This document shows positions 12,701 through 23,500 of a stretch of 64,000 nt of DNA, piece after piece. Below the pieces are notes generated by a model. The model did not search any database and was not told where the DNA came from. It worked only from the letters and a program-made list of their open reading frames with translations. How positions within the stretch are numbered: the stretch's first letter is position 1; every line of letters starts with the position of its first letter. The stretch spans positions 4,035,420 through 4,099,419 of the forward strand of contig OZ024891.1 of NCBI GenBank assembly GCA_964017195.1, read 5' to 3'. A program made the position numbers and the translations under genes. The DNA comes from Siderastrea radians (lineage: Eukaryota; Cnidaria; Anthozoa; Scleractinia; Rhizangiidae).

Positions 12701-15700
12701 AAGTTTTTAAGCTTACCTTCAATTTCACAAATAAAAGCTTATCCAGTTTATAAAGTTAAGCTCAGTACCGCTCTGAATGAAGTTTCTCTTCGTTCTCCTT
12801 TTGCAAAACGCATTTCCTCTCCCTCTATGCTCTTATAACATACTGAATACAAGTAAACACGATTTCTCTGTCACCACGAAAGTGATAACGCAAGGAGGTC
12901 TTGTAAAAACATGTCTATCATTTTCCCGCCAAAACGCGCACCGCCTGCCTTATGTAGACACGGCAAGGGGTCTGAGAACAAGCCGACCTCAAAACATAAT
13001 ATAAGATCCGTGAATATATAAGAGTTTGTATGGAAAATTGAAATGAGATTCCGTATCAATAAATAAATATAAATAAATAAGCTTTGGAACGTAAAGTTCT
13101 TGAATAAAGAAGATGAAATGTTACCGGGTGTTGTTTTATGTCTTTCCGGGATGTTTTAATGCCACTGGAAGGGTTTTTATTCGTACACTGTTAGGGTAGA
13201 CGACCATAAACCTCTCCAATAGCGCTAAAACCTCACAGAAGGACAGAACACAACACCAGGTAACATTTTTACCTAGTTTATTAAGTAGCTTTACTTTTTA
13301 AAGCTTGTTCATTTGTCGATGGTGATTATCGGTTCGATTTTCCATACAAACTCTTATATTACCCTTGGGCTACCTTGTGCTCCTGCACCTAAAATTTCAA
13401 AGAAGTCGTTTTATTTCGGTGTTTGGTAGTGAATATAGGTATTTCAGTGTACGTTCTATGCTAATGCACGTTCTATGGCTATGTATGCTTACTCAGCTGT
13501 TTATTATTTTTAGGGTAAACCCGTGGGAACTCCAGATGCAGGCGGATTTTTCCGAGTTATCGAACAACACAAAGTAGTGAGCATGTTTACAGCTCCAACA
13601 GCCATTCGAATCATCAGAGCGGAGGTAAGCAAAGCGGAAACGTTTGTCTGCAGCTCATAGGCCATTATCCTGGATGCAGTAAGTTAAGTTCGAGTAGGCC
13701 TGCTTTCCTTAACGTTCCCCGCTTTCGCTCCGCTCCACTTCCATCCTGCCTTTGACTGAAGACTTGATTTTGCTGTTTTGATTAGGATACACTGACGTTC
13801 CGACATACTTTCCAGCATCCTTCATCTCTCCTCGATTTTAAGCCAAATCCGACCAGATTTTAATATGTTGGACTCCAGCCTGACCAAAAAGACTACGTTT
13901 TGCGACGCGACTACCGTTCCCGGTACTTCCGTGGTCGGTAATACTGTGGAACCTTAGTTTGCAACGCCAGGTGTCCGTTCCGTTTATTGCTCTGCTTCTC
14001 TAACGTCATTCAATCACGGGGTCCATTGTTTCAGTAACAATTATGGTTGATTTTTTTGTATTTCAGGATCCAAACTGCGAACTTATTAAAGAATATGACT
14101 TGTCACAGTAAGTTCGAATTTTTTCACGTCCTCAATGAATGCGAGCCAGGAGCTAGGAAGTGTTGGGACGGTCCGTGTGTAGCTACAGTCAGGAAGAAAA
14201 AGAGGAGAAAGGCACGAGGCAGGCTGGTAGGAAGTAGTTAGCTAGTCACACTGCAGCTTTTGTAGTCGAAAAAAGTGGTTCATCTGAAAGTTGACTTTGT
14301 TGATCGTCGTATTGGAAGTTTGGTTTTCAAGCCCAGTAGTCCATACAAACTATTGGAAAGGCAAGCGCAAGCAGAAAGATCAAAACATTTTGATGCTTGT
14401 GTTCGCGTTTCTCACTGTCTCTATGGACTCTGGTATTACTTGCGCGTTTGCTTACATTTCTCAGTCGTGGAAACCAGGCTACACCATAATATAAACCTCT
14501 CCGAGTTCTACGCCATATAAGGGCACAAACGAACAATGCTGATTGAACCTAGAATTCCATAAAAACCGGCAGTAAGTGTATTTAAACCCTGATAAACCGT
14601 TGTGGTATTTTGTAAAACGTCGCGTTGTTTGTATGAGAAAAAAAAGCAACAACAACAAAAACAAACAAACCGAAAAACAAAAAAAGATACTGAAGCTGCG
14701 GCTTAACCACACGCAACGTATCGGCAAATGGCTACATTTTAATGGAGTGGTGATGATTAACACCGTTATGTTTTATTACTTATTTTATTGCTGTTTATTT
14801 GTCAGTTTTCGTGACTTGTTTGTGGCTGGAGAACACATGGATAAAGATACCATGCGTTGGACTAGGAAGGCTATCAGTGCCCCTGTATACGACAACTGGT
14901 GGCAGACTGGTAGGGAGATATTAGTTTCGTTTACGTGTTCAGAAAGCATGGATCTTCCTGTAACATAAAGTATATACCAAAAATGAGAGCTGTCCTTTTC
15001 TCCTCAGACCCTACGCTCAAGCGGAAATGTATAAGAGAACGGTAAAGATGAGATAGGCGCGAACTTCTCACGACTTCGAAGCTGGAGATGTAACGCTTCG
15101 CGCGATCTTTTGCGCTATAGAAAAATAAGAGAAGAAAGCTGTGTACCGTACCAACCTTGGTTTAGACGCTCTAGACTGTGACACGTTGACTTCAGCTGGC
15201 ACTATTTGCCTCTTTGACCTCGTCTACTTTTCTTGAAGTGGCGAAATAACTTGCTCCTATTAATTTTACACTGTATCGTGTTCCTTTAGAAACTGGTTGG
15301 GCAATCACCGCCCACTCCGTAGGACTGGGCCGACCCATGGATGAACAGTTAGAGACAACTGGGAAACCTGTGCCAGGATATGACGGTAACAAAACTACGC
15401 TTGGTGTAGAGTAGGGGAGTAAGAGGTGGATTTTTGTACGTACACGTGAATGACCGTCATTAATGTGGAGGGGGACAGGGGCGGGAGACCGGAAGAAAAG
15501 GGGGTGGGAGGTGTACGGGAGGCGGGAGAAGGGGGGATTCCCAAGGTGGCGGGAAGCGAGAGAAATAGGGAAAAATTAAGCAACAGAAGAGGAGGGAACA
15601 GGGATTAAAGGGTACGGGAAGCGGGAGGTTTAAACCCCCCCTGTTCCCCCACATTAATCGGAAATTTGATCGGGAGATTGGAGAGCCAGTAGTTCAAGGC

Positions 15701-18700
15701 TTGGTCTCTGCAGCGTCTTGTGCTGCTTCCTTAACCCTCAGGTAAACGAACATCCAACACTGTTCAAAGAATGGTTATGGCAATCAAACTTTGTTCAACA
15801 CCGCTATTCTACACTATTCACCATCCTTCCGAACTATTCAACAGCCTGTCCCAATGCGTTTAACTTGCTGAATTCCACCATGTTGAATGGAAATGTCAAT
15901 TGAATCCGTCTGACCGGGAACTGCAGGAAGTATCCCTATCGGGGGGGGGGGCAAGCATCCCATCCAGGGTGGGGTTGGGGGGTTAGTAGTGCCTCTAGTT
16001 GCTTCATGCTACAGAATGCAGCCCGTGTGACGGCCCGTGTGGCGGCCCGTGTGCAACTTTGCTCTATCTTGCCTATCTGACGAGCTGACCTCATGGAAAA
16101 TAAAGCGAACACTGTCAGGACCACTGACACTGTCTAATAGTGTGACCCTTTTATGTTGTCCGCTCAAACAAACGACTTACTTTCAAAGAAATAAGGGCAA
16201 CATTGAAGTTTTCGTTTCTTGAATATTCTTTCTATTTCTAGTCAAAGTTATCAAGGACGACTTAACTGAAGTTGACCGTGGAGACCTGGGTCAAGTGGTA
16301 GTCAAGTAAGAGAACTCTTGTAGCCTGCAAATAGAACAGGGATTTTTTGGTGCTGCTGGGAGGGAAAGTCACGCGCGTGTGTCGCGTTACGCGTTCGCGG
16401 ATTCCTAAACGAACTCGCATTAGCACCGCAAAACTAGCAGTTCTGTAAGCTGAAACAAGTCGCAAATGTTTGCTTAGATGTTCATGTTATTTTTCTTCCT
16501 GTTTTTATTTTTGGTTCTATAAATTGCTTTTTTGTTCCAGGCTCCCGCTTCCACCAGGCACGATGTCAACTCTTTGGAGAGCTGATGACAGGTTTATTCA
16601 AACGTACTTCACCAAATACCCTGTACGTTGTTGTTATTACCGCTGTTTTTATGTTTATGAGTGGTTTTATTCAGAAGTGAATGAAAGATATTTGCACCAG
16701 AAAATGGTGAAAAAGAACGAAGAATAAGTTTTTGGTCTTTAAAATTTAAGATCAGAGAGCTCGTGGTTTGGTGTGAGAGGTTGCTAGGTAACAAAGCATA
16801 AATTTACGGCGTGTGCATTTTCCGGTTGGGTGCACCTTAGAAGAATAACCTTTACCCTTTAAGCCCTGATATGAAAATGCATATTCTCCTTACTTTTTTC
16901 CATACATTTCTTATGGAACTAGTAAGGAGAATTTGTCTAAATATCAAGACATCTTATCCTTGGTGATCACTTCCTTTATTCTCATCACTTGAATGTTTGA
17001 ACAAGTAGTGACAATGTAAAGAGAAATTTCATTATCGTCACTGATAGGGCTTAGGACTTTTTTCCTGAAAGCCTGACTGCTCTAAGCACATTTATATTAG
17101 TCCTCTCACCAGTTTGCTTTACTGGTTTTTACTAAGTTTGACTGCTTTCTGTCAGGGGTACTATGACTCTAGTGATGACGGTGTCATGGATGAAGATGGG
17201 TTTGTGTCAATCATGGCACGCTCTGATGACGTCATCAACGTTGCAGGTCACAGAATCTCGACTAAAGCCTTGGAGGAGGTGAAAGAGCTATTTAGTTATT
17301 TGTTCACCTTTGCAATAAGGCAATTGAAGAATCCTTTCATAGTTTAGAAGTTCGTGAGTCACGGAGGGCAACCGGAAGTCGAATACAACTTCCCTTAACT
17401 TCCGTGACTCACCAACGGCCTGTGCTAAGTTCCCTATTTTTGCACTTCGTTTGTCACGCCAGGATTTTATCCGCGATGTTTGCAATAAATTTCCTCATAA
17501 TTGTCGTGGATTCTAACCCCAGCCTTCTTAGGGTAGAGCTAAACAAACCTTTTTTCGAGGTAAGTGATTCATTTACGGCGATATATTGTTTTTCTTTTTG
17601 CATTTCAGGGAATGTTTCGCCTGGATTTCGTGATTGACGCCGCGTGCGTAGGACTGGAAGACCCGATTAAGGGTCACCTGCCTGTTGGGTTTATAGTAAT
17701 CGACAAAAGTAAGTCAAGTGCCCACATAAGCCCGCACATGTACGCACACGGGCCTTTTTTATTGGATATTTCTCCTTTCAATTCAGTTTTGACCTGTGAA
17801 ATCACGTTTTGCGCAACTTTTTTTGCTGTGCGTTCTCAATCTACAGCGGTTCCTATTTCAAGAAAAGAAGCGGTCGACCAAGTCGTAAAGAGCGTTCGAG
17901 AGTTTGTTGGTCCTGTAGCGTTTTTCAAAACCGCCGTTATAGTGCCCTCCCTGCCCAAGGTAGGTGTGCTTTCTGTGTATACAAACATGTAATGATGAAA
18001 CCACTGGTGGACAATAACTGCTGCTGCTTATCCCGCCGGTTGCTGAAGCTGGATGGACTGATGGTCAATCGCAGGGTCCACACCCTTGGCATTTTGTTGT
18101 ATTTCTTTATCCGCTCGCCGTTTCCCACTTATGCACAGTAGTTTTCAGAGTAAAAACAACTCTCCAAACCCGAGTTATGTTAACTCCTGGCGATAGAGTA
18201 GGTTTATTTCGTTATATCTCCAAAAAAACAATTTACTGTGGAATCAACGCGACGGTGATACCAGGAATAAAACTGACCTCTTGAATGCACGTCTACCGTG
18301 CCTCCAAACACCAAACAGTCGACCATTTTTCAATTTCCCCAAGTGGAATTAGCGAATCTGTCAAGTTGCTCCTTGCAAGTCAGTAGTTGTAGGTATACAC
18401 TGAACATCTTTTTCTTCCTGTTTTTTCCATCCAGACACGCTCAGGTAAAACAGTCAGAGGTGTTCTGTCCAAGATTATTCATCAAAAACCTTATCGGGTA
18501 AGAATTCAGTTACCCTTTGGTATGTTGTTGGGGTGGGGAAAGAAAGAAGACTGAAAAAGATAGGAAAAAACAAAAACATTTTTATCGGAATATAAGGTGG
18601 TTCCAACTTTTATTTCTGTGGACGAAATTCTTGTTTGACCATTTAAATCAAACCTTTTGAGCAGTACGTTGCTGTGGTGCTGTTTATTATGCTGTACAAG

Positions 18701-18933
18701 ATGTCTTAACTTTTGATTCTGTGGACGAAATCCTCAAGTGTGACCTTTCTCAAATTAAAGCTATCGAACAGTACTTCCCAGTGGTGCAGTTTTTTCACGA
18801 TATTTTGCAGACTAAAACATTTTGATTTTTCCCCCCGCAGATCACTCCAACGATGGAGAACCCTCACGTCCTTGAGGACATCGAGGAAATTGTGCGCGAG
18901 GAAGGTATTATTGAGCGTACACTGCCTCACTGA
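1781..18933 (+). CDS. ACSS3: Acyl-CoA synthetase short-chain family member 3 (mitochondrial), 19 exons
   Basis: An ATP-dependent AMP-forming ligase that makes acyl-CoA from short-chain acids (propionate preferred in mammals) in the mitochondrial matrix. Exons: 1781-2094, 2945-3089, 3596-3679, 8898-9002, 9345-9476, 9987-10127, 10562-10642, 11239-11334, 13514-13624, 14067-14107, 14806-14909, 15290-15385, 16242-16305, 16541-16622, 17156-17278, 17609-17708, 17847-17959, 18435-18497, 18841-18933. All junctions are GT-AG and phases match, giving 695 aa, close to the family length (about 690). I chose ATG 1781 because it has an AAAATGG context and starts an Arg-rich, acid-poor leader typical of mitochondrial import. 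An in-frame ATG at 1673 would add 36 residues. Key motifs are the P-loop [11 protein letters not shown] (about 298-308, split by intron 6), WWQTETG (448-454), DVINVAGHR (557-565) and the adenylation lysine in TRSGKT (about K649). No frameshift or missing catalytic residue was seen. Confidence 0.93.
3795..3847. repeat. Perfect 53 bp palindrome
   Basis: Two 26-base arms (3795-3820 and 3822-3847) are exact reverse complements around one central T. The arm begins TGGTTGTGTCTTTAGAG. It lies in ACSS3 intron 3, about 45 bp outside the left end of the large inverted repeat, and has no counterpart at the right end. It could be the footprint of a small foldback element. Confidence 0.9.
4990..5395. repeat. 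Dispersed repeat with degenerate CCCTGTTTAGGACAG units
   Basis: This block contains several spaced copies of a unit around ACCCTGTTTAGGACAG (for example near 5080-5120 and 5250-5350). It interrupts the left arm of the giant inverted repeat and is absent from the right arm, so it inserted after the arms formed. A related copy, including GACAGAGAGGCCAAAAACC, is at about 28325-28400 in TM7SF3 intron 1, which shows it is a dispersed family. Confidence 0.7.
5971..6113. mobile_element. Small MITE with palindromic ends
   Basis: The left end (about 5971-6003) and the right end (about 6084-6113) are inverted copies of each other. Each is itself nearly palindromic, around TTAAGCCTC...GAGGCTTAA. The 80 bp interior is A/T-rich and non-coding. 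It lies in the loop of the giant inverted repeat. Confidence 0.6.
6120..6725 (+). mobile_element. CR1/L2-like non-LTR retrotransposon, 3' end, degenerate
   Basis: Pieces of translation across frames match the C-terminal tail of CR1/L2-clade reverse transcriptases: [31 protein letters not shown], a [19 protein letters not shown] stretch and [10 protein letters not shown]. The reading frame is broken by at least one frameshift near 6225 and a stop near 6368. The element ends with the clade-typical sequence GCGCTATAGAAATTTATT followed by an (ATT)n tail at about 6690-6725. It is a 5'-truncated, dead insertion. Confidence 0.8.
10880..11060. mobile_element. Short TIR element, possibly pogo/Tigger-like
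   Basis: The left end (CATAGTCCCCACTATCATGAAC) and the reverse complement of the right end (TACAGTAGACTCCTGCCATC...) are imperfect terminal inverted repeats. The T/CAGTAGACTCC-like terminus resembles pogo/Tigger ends. It is about 180 bp, non-coding, in ACSS3 intron 7. Confidence 0.45.
11960..12305. repeat. (CAGT)n tetranucleotide satellite
   Basis: Tandem CAGT units with interspersed CAGC and GAGT variants run for about 300 bp and become most regular at 12190-12290. They lie in ACSS3 intron 8. The Gln/Ser/Val frames here are an artefact of the repeat. A second, larger array is at 45458-45975. Confidence 0.95.
13012..13360. mobile_element. MITE, ~350 bp, with ~25 bp inverted ends
   Basis: TATAAGAGTTTGTATGGAAA at the left end is matched by its reverse complement at the right end (about 13338-13358). 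A second inverted pair further in (GTTACCGGGTGTTGTTTTAT near 13121 against ACAACACCAGGTAACA near 13250) indicates a largely palindromic element. Non-coding; in ACSS3 intron 8, just upstream of exon 9. Confidence 0.65.
16854..17053 (+). mobile_element. MITE family A copy (CCCTTTAAGCCCT ends)
   Basis: A ~200 bp A/T-rich element beginning ACCCTTTAAGCCCTGATAT and ending ATAGGGCTTA, in ACSS3 intron 14. The same sequence, about 90% similar by eye, occurs at 34140-34344, and a diverged copy in the opposite orientation at 20004-20210. There is no coding capacity. Confidence 0.75.
18600..18815. repeat. Two tandem ~105 bp intronic repeat units
   Basis: Units at about 18605-18705 and 18708-18815 share CTGTGGACGAAATxCT, then a TGACC block, then GAxCAGTAC, then GTGGTGC in the same order and spacing. 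They fill most of ACSS3 intron 18. The origin is unknown; no inverted ends were seen. Confidence 0.6.
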
Positions 18934-19298
18934 ATAGCAGAAATCTTATCTGATGAGTGGAAGAAATAGCACTAGTTTTACAGATAGAATATTACATGTA
19001 AGGGTTACAATAAGAACTGTGAACGTCGCGAAGATTCGGTATGTCTGAAAGTAGGTTTATGTATAAAGTTAGTGTACAGCTTGATAAAGCGCTCGGTACT
19101 TTGTTAAATTTACAAGTTGTGATGTTACCGTGTACATCCGACAGAACGAACAAACTGGAAGACTTAATTGTATTCAGTCTAGTTGTGATAAGATAATCTA
19201 ATGACACGGGTATTAATTAAACGTTTAGCTTTTTACACAGTTGGCATTTGATGGTTCTTCTCGTTAACTGACTTACTAATAACTAAACAGAAATAATG

Positions 19299-19801
19299 GC
19301 AATAAATCTTTATTATATTATTACATTTATCCAGTTGTGCTCATTTTTGTGTAAAATAGTCTCTGTTGTTTATATTATTTCTTAGGAATACGAAAAAGTT
19401 TGTCTTTTAAGAATCATAATTTAATATCTTAAAACACAACAATATCAGCAAAACAATATCAGCTATACAATTTCTGCAAAACATATCATATAATCCCCCA
19501 GGACGCTGAATTCCTGACCTTGCCTTGAAATTTGTTGAATATGGTGCGTGGCAATAAATCTTTATTATATTATTACATTTATCCAGTTGTGCTCATTTTT
19601 GTGTCTCTGTTGTTTATGTTATTTCTTAGGAATACGAAAAAGTTTGTCTTTTAAGAATCATAATCTAATATCTTAAAACAAAACAATATTAGCAAAACAA
19701 TATCAGCTATACAATTTCTGCAAAACATATCATATAATCCCCAGGACGCTGAATTCCTGACCCAATAAAATTGCCTTGAAATTTGTTCAATATGGTGCGT
19801 G
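19299..19801 (+). repeat. Tandem duplication of the ACSS3 3' end (2 x ~252 bp)
   Basis: Copy 1 (19299-19550) and copy 2 (19551-19801) both start GCAATAAATCTTTATTATAT and end ATGGTGCGTG, with only small indels and few substitutions. Each copy carries an AATAAA, at 19301 and 19553, about 370 and 620 bases past the ACSS3 stop codon. The gene may therefore have two alternative polyadenylation signals created by duplication. Confidence 0.85.
19301..19306 (+). terminator. Candidate ACSS3 polyadenylation signal
   Basis: AATAAA 368 bases downstream of the ACSS3 TGA and followed by T-rich sequence. An identical hexamer at 19553-19558 lies in the duplicated copy. There is no transcript evidence for which is used. 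Confidence 0.5.
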
Positions 19802-20003
19802 TAATTTTAGTAAAAAGTAAAAGATGCCCCAGACTTAAAAGGGCGCTATTACGGTACTACATGTATTTTCTGACTGTCAATCAATTCTTCTCGCTTCCAA
19901 AAGGTGGTCGTTGTCTACATTTACTAGACATTCAGTTAGTAAAATGACTGAACTTTTGTCTGGGCCTCTGAGCTATAGCCACGATGGCGAGAACACCGCA
20001 TTA

Positions 20004-20210
20004 ACCCTTAAAGCCCCAATAGTGACAAGCATCTATTTTCTCCTTACAGTGTCCCTAATTGACCAAGCATACAGGTCACGAGAATAAAGGAAATGATCAC
20101 TAAACATGAAATGTCTTGATGTTTGTGCAAATTCTCTTAACTAGTACCATAAGAAATGTACGGAGAACACTTAGGAGAATATACATATTAATATTAGGGC
20201 TTTAAAGGGT
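20004..20210 (-). mobile_element. MITE family A copy, inverted and diverged
   Basis: This is the reverse-oriented relative of the elements at 16854 and 34140. The ends ACCCTTAAAGCCCC and GGGCTTTAAAGGGT are inverted repeats, and the interior shares AAATGATCACT and ATGTCTTGAT-type blocks. It sits between the convergent ACSS3 and TM7SF3 genes. Confidence 0.65.
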
Positions 20211-20362
20211 CAACGGGTACGTACTATGAATATCAGTTCCAAAAAGAACGCAATTTTGCCTATTCCGTGAAAACCGTAATCCAAAAAATTATCGAGAAAT
20301 TGTTTTTAGGCGCTATAGTTTGTCAGGTAATTACATTTTATCTAAAACCGTAATCCAATCCG

Positions 20363-20368
20363 TTTATT
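20363..20368 (-). terminator. Candidate TM7SF3 polyadenylation signal
   Basis: AATAAA on the minus strand (TTTATT on plus), about 190 bases past the TM7SF3 stop codon at 20558-20560. It is assigned by position only. Confidence 0.4.
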
Positions 20369-20557
20369 CTACCATTGAGAGCACAAGAAATGAAAGACTG
20401 TGCTAAACTACTTCCATGAACGCGCCGTTAATGTAATATTCTGATTCTTGAAAAAGCAAGTGGTTTTCTTGTGTCACAAATACTTTGGGTCTCCTGTGAC
20501 ACAGCTATAACGGTCTTCACCGCCAACACATGAACACTGTACATCTTAAGAACATTC

Positions 20558-23500
20558 TCAGCATATATTATTAGCTCCATATCCTTGATGATTGTCACTG
20601 TTGATTAAAATGGGCGTCGCCTCGGTGATTTTATTCTTGTTGATAAAGTATTTGCGGATTCTCTTCTGCTGGATAAAGCCGCTCTTTGGAAATTGTTTGT
20701 TCTTGGAATACACGGCTTGAACAATGATACCAAGCACCGCTAGTAAAAACCATGTGGCTGACAAGATGTAGTCTAAGGAGATCAAATTTATCAGATCAGT
20801 TGTTAGCAAGAAATGGCCGTATTTATCTTGGAAGTAGCCTGTGAGCAGGCGAGTGACTTGGCGGCGTAGTCGCGATTTGCGAGCCAGCGAGAAAGATCCC
20901 GGCTCCGACGCCAACTTACCCGCCGGAGTAACTCTCTTTAAGTGAGCATGCTCGCAGGCTATTTTGCATGATTCGACTGAGACGCATTATGCGTTTTCCC
21001 AAATAGTATACGGAGACGCGTAAAACTGACACTAGACTAAAACGAGTACCACGCAAGACTCTGAGCACAAAAACTCCGGCGCACACAAAATTTGCGGGGA
21101 AATTTTTTAAATGGCGAACATTCTCCCAGGTTTGGGTTTAAATTGAAAAGAGAGGAAAGTCAGGAAGCGGTTCCAAAACAAACAGCTTCATATCACAAAC
21201 TAAAAAAGCGGGAAAAATAGTCAATTGTTGAATGGTATCACACTAACCATTTCGCTGAAAAGGTCTGGTGACGACTATGTGGTCTCTATGAAACTGCGGC
21301 TTGGTGGCATGAAGAATAACGTTTATCACTATGTAAGAAATGCTGGTGTGTATAAAGAAATCAATGCCTGAAAGAACAATCGACATCTTGCATCAGTTAA
21401 TGGCAAAAAGTATGCAAATGCGACAGAGATAAATTGTCTACTAGCACAATTATTTGCTTACCGACTACAAACGCATATGCAGATACAATAGAAGTATAGG
21501 CAACGCAGAGCTGTGAGGAAGAGAAGAGTTCAATAGTCTATTAGTTGTATAGTATAAAATCTGATCATTACTAGATCCCTTTTATACTTGTATGTTGAGT
21601 CGGAACTGACCAGTTGATACAATAAGTCTGTCTTCGAAACTATGATAAACAACCACATCTTTCATGACAAGTCTTTTTCTCTATCCATGTTTATAGTACA
21701 ACGCTAAATTTTAGCATGCTCCCATTGGTCGAAGTCGATGACGTGACTCGATAGTGTCTCTCCTCAGCGGGCGCCTATCAGCGCATAGTGATGTTGGCAT
21801 AAAAAGGAAGAGTGTGTGTATGTATTACTGTCTGTTTGTTGGCCAGAAAGCCACCAATCAGTGTGTCACGAGTGTTTGGCAGCTTCCACTAGAATCTTAC
21901 CACACGAGGCCACAGTACAAGGACCACTGGAACAACAATGGTACAGGCAACCAGGACAACACCATAGTCAAATTCATTTGTCTCGAATATGTCCAGATCT
22001 CCTGAAAATCACACATCAACAGACAAGTTAAATACGACTACTGAAAGGCACTTGGAAGTGTATTAATTTGATAGCAAACAGCTTTTAAAATACATTTTGG
22101 AGTACATTAACTTTTATACGGCAAAAACCATATTTTACCATGTCACATTGACAGGAAATAACACCATAACGTGGGTGAAATAACACCATAATGGGTATCT
22201 TCTGGTTGGAGCATGGTATGGGATTGAGAGGCCAAATAATTTTTGGATCATGATCCCTCGGTCACTGTTTCTTCCTGTTGCTAACCAGTAAAGAGGTAAG
22301 CTATGGGAATAAAATCAGTGTGATGTGATAACGAAAATCATGCAAACTAGGCTTACGGTTCACTCAGTTGTTTCATACTTGGATCTGAATGTCCCTAGAG
22401 TTTCATTTAGTGGGGGGGGGGGGGGGGGGAGGGATGGAATGGACTATTAGGATGCAACAATTGTGTGTACATTCTTAGAATAACTTGTCCACTACCTGGT
22501 GTACATGTACACGTATATGTACGTTTTTACTGCAATTCACTAACCAATTCACAAACTCTGAAATCATCTACTGTGTGACAAGTGATCTTCTTTTGCCTCC
22601 ACTCAAACCCAGGCAGGCGTTTCAATAAAATTTGAAGTAGGCAGCTGGTTTGAGAAGAGTAGCCGGCTGTATCAACAAGGTTTGAAAGAAATCTTTCTTT
22701 AATTACTTCAATTTAGGGAAAATGATAGCCGACTTCTTTGAGCGAATTTGTAGATGCTTTTTGTTGGTCGTTAGCGCTTATTGAAAGCACTGACCAGGGA
22801 AGGAAAGATTTTCTAAGTTTGGGTTGAGGAATGCTGAATGACTGATATTTCAAAATCACTAACCAAATGGTGTGAACATCAGAGTTGCTCCAACCAGAAA
22901 TCCAAGAAATAGAGCGTCAATCAGAAGACACAGTCTTGTCCATTCCGTGAACCACCACAAAGCAAATATCAATACTCCAAACAGGACACCCACTCCAGCA
23001 CTGATAAGCATGCGACCTGTCGAAGAGTCAAAGTAACTTAGGGCCACTTAATGACTATGCCTGTACTTATACTTAATTTGACTAAATACATGAATAGTCT
23101 GGCTTTGTCCATCTCAGAAACAGTTAGCGATACCCCCACACTTCAAGATTAAATGTGAGAAGTTGCTTAAATGAATTGCTACCTGTCATTAAGGAAAATT
23201 TCCCAAATATAGGAAGTACATGTACTATAAAAGGTTACCTAACATTTTAATGTTTAAAAATGTTATTTTATAAATTATTAAAATGTTATGAGATTCAAAG
23301 ACAGACAGGTCACTTTACTAACCTAAATGGCTCATATCGCTGTTAGCAGAGATGATGATGAATAACAACATGGCAAAATTCACAAGCCCTCCTAAAAATA
23401 ATGCTGAAAGAAGGAGAGGAGAATGGCTGATTAAATATATTTAAGACCTACACATAACCTCCAAGCCCTGATGTCAGCAAACAAATTCTCCTTGGTGAAA

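Noticed and set aside
17564..17992. 142-codon continuous frame as a separate gene
   Set aside because: It is ACSS3 exons 16 and 17 read through the intron between them; splice sites and homology support two exons.
20558..20914. 118-codon start at 20914 as a separate protein
   Set aside because: Only the part up to 20772 is coding (TM7SF3 last exon); upstream is intron and a MITE.
22410..22432. Long poly-G run (also near 42190, 48375, 61650, 63780)
   Set aside because: Homopolymer runs common in this sequence; no evidence of function, and length may be sequencing error.
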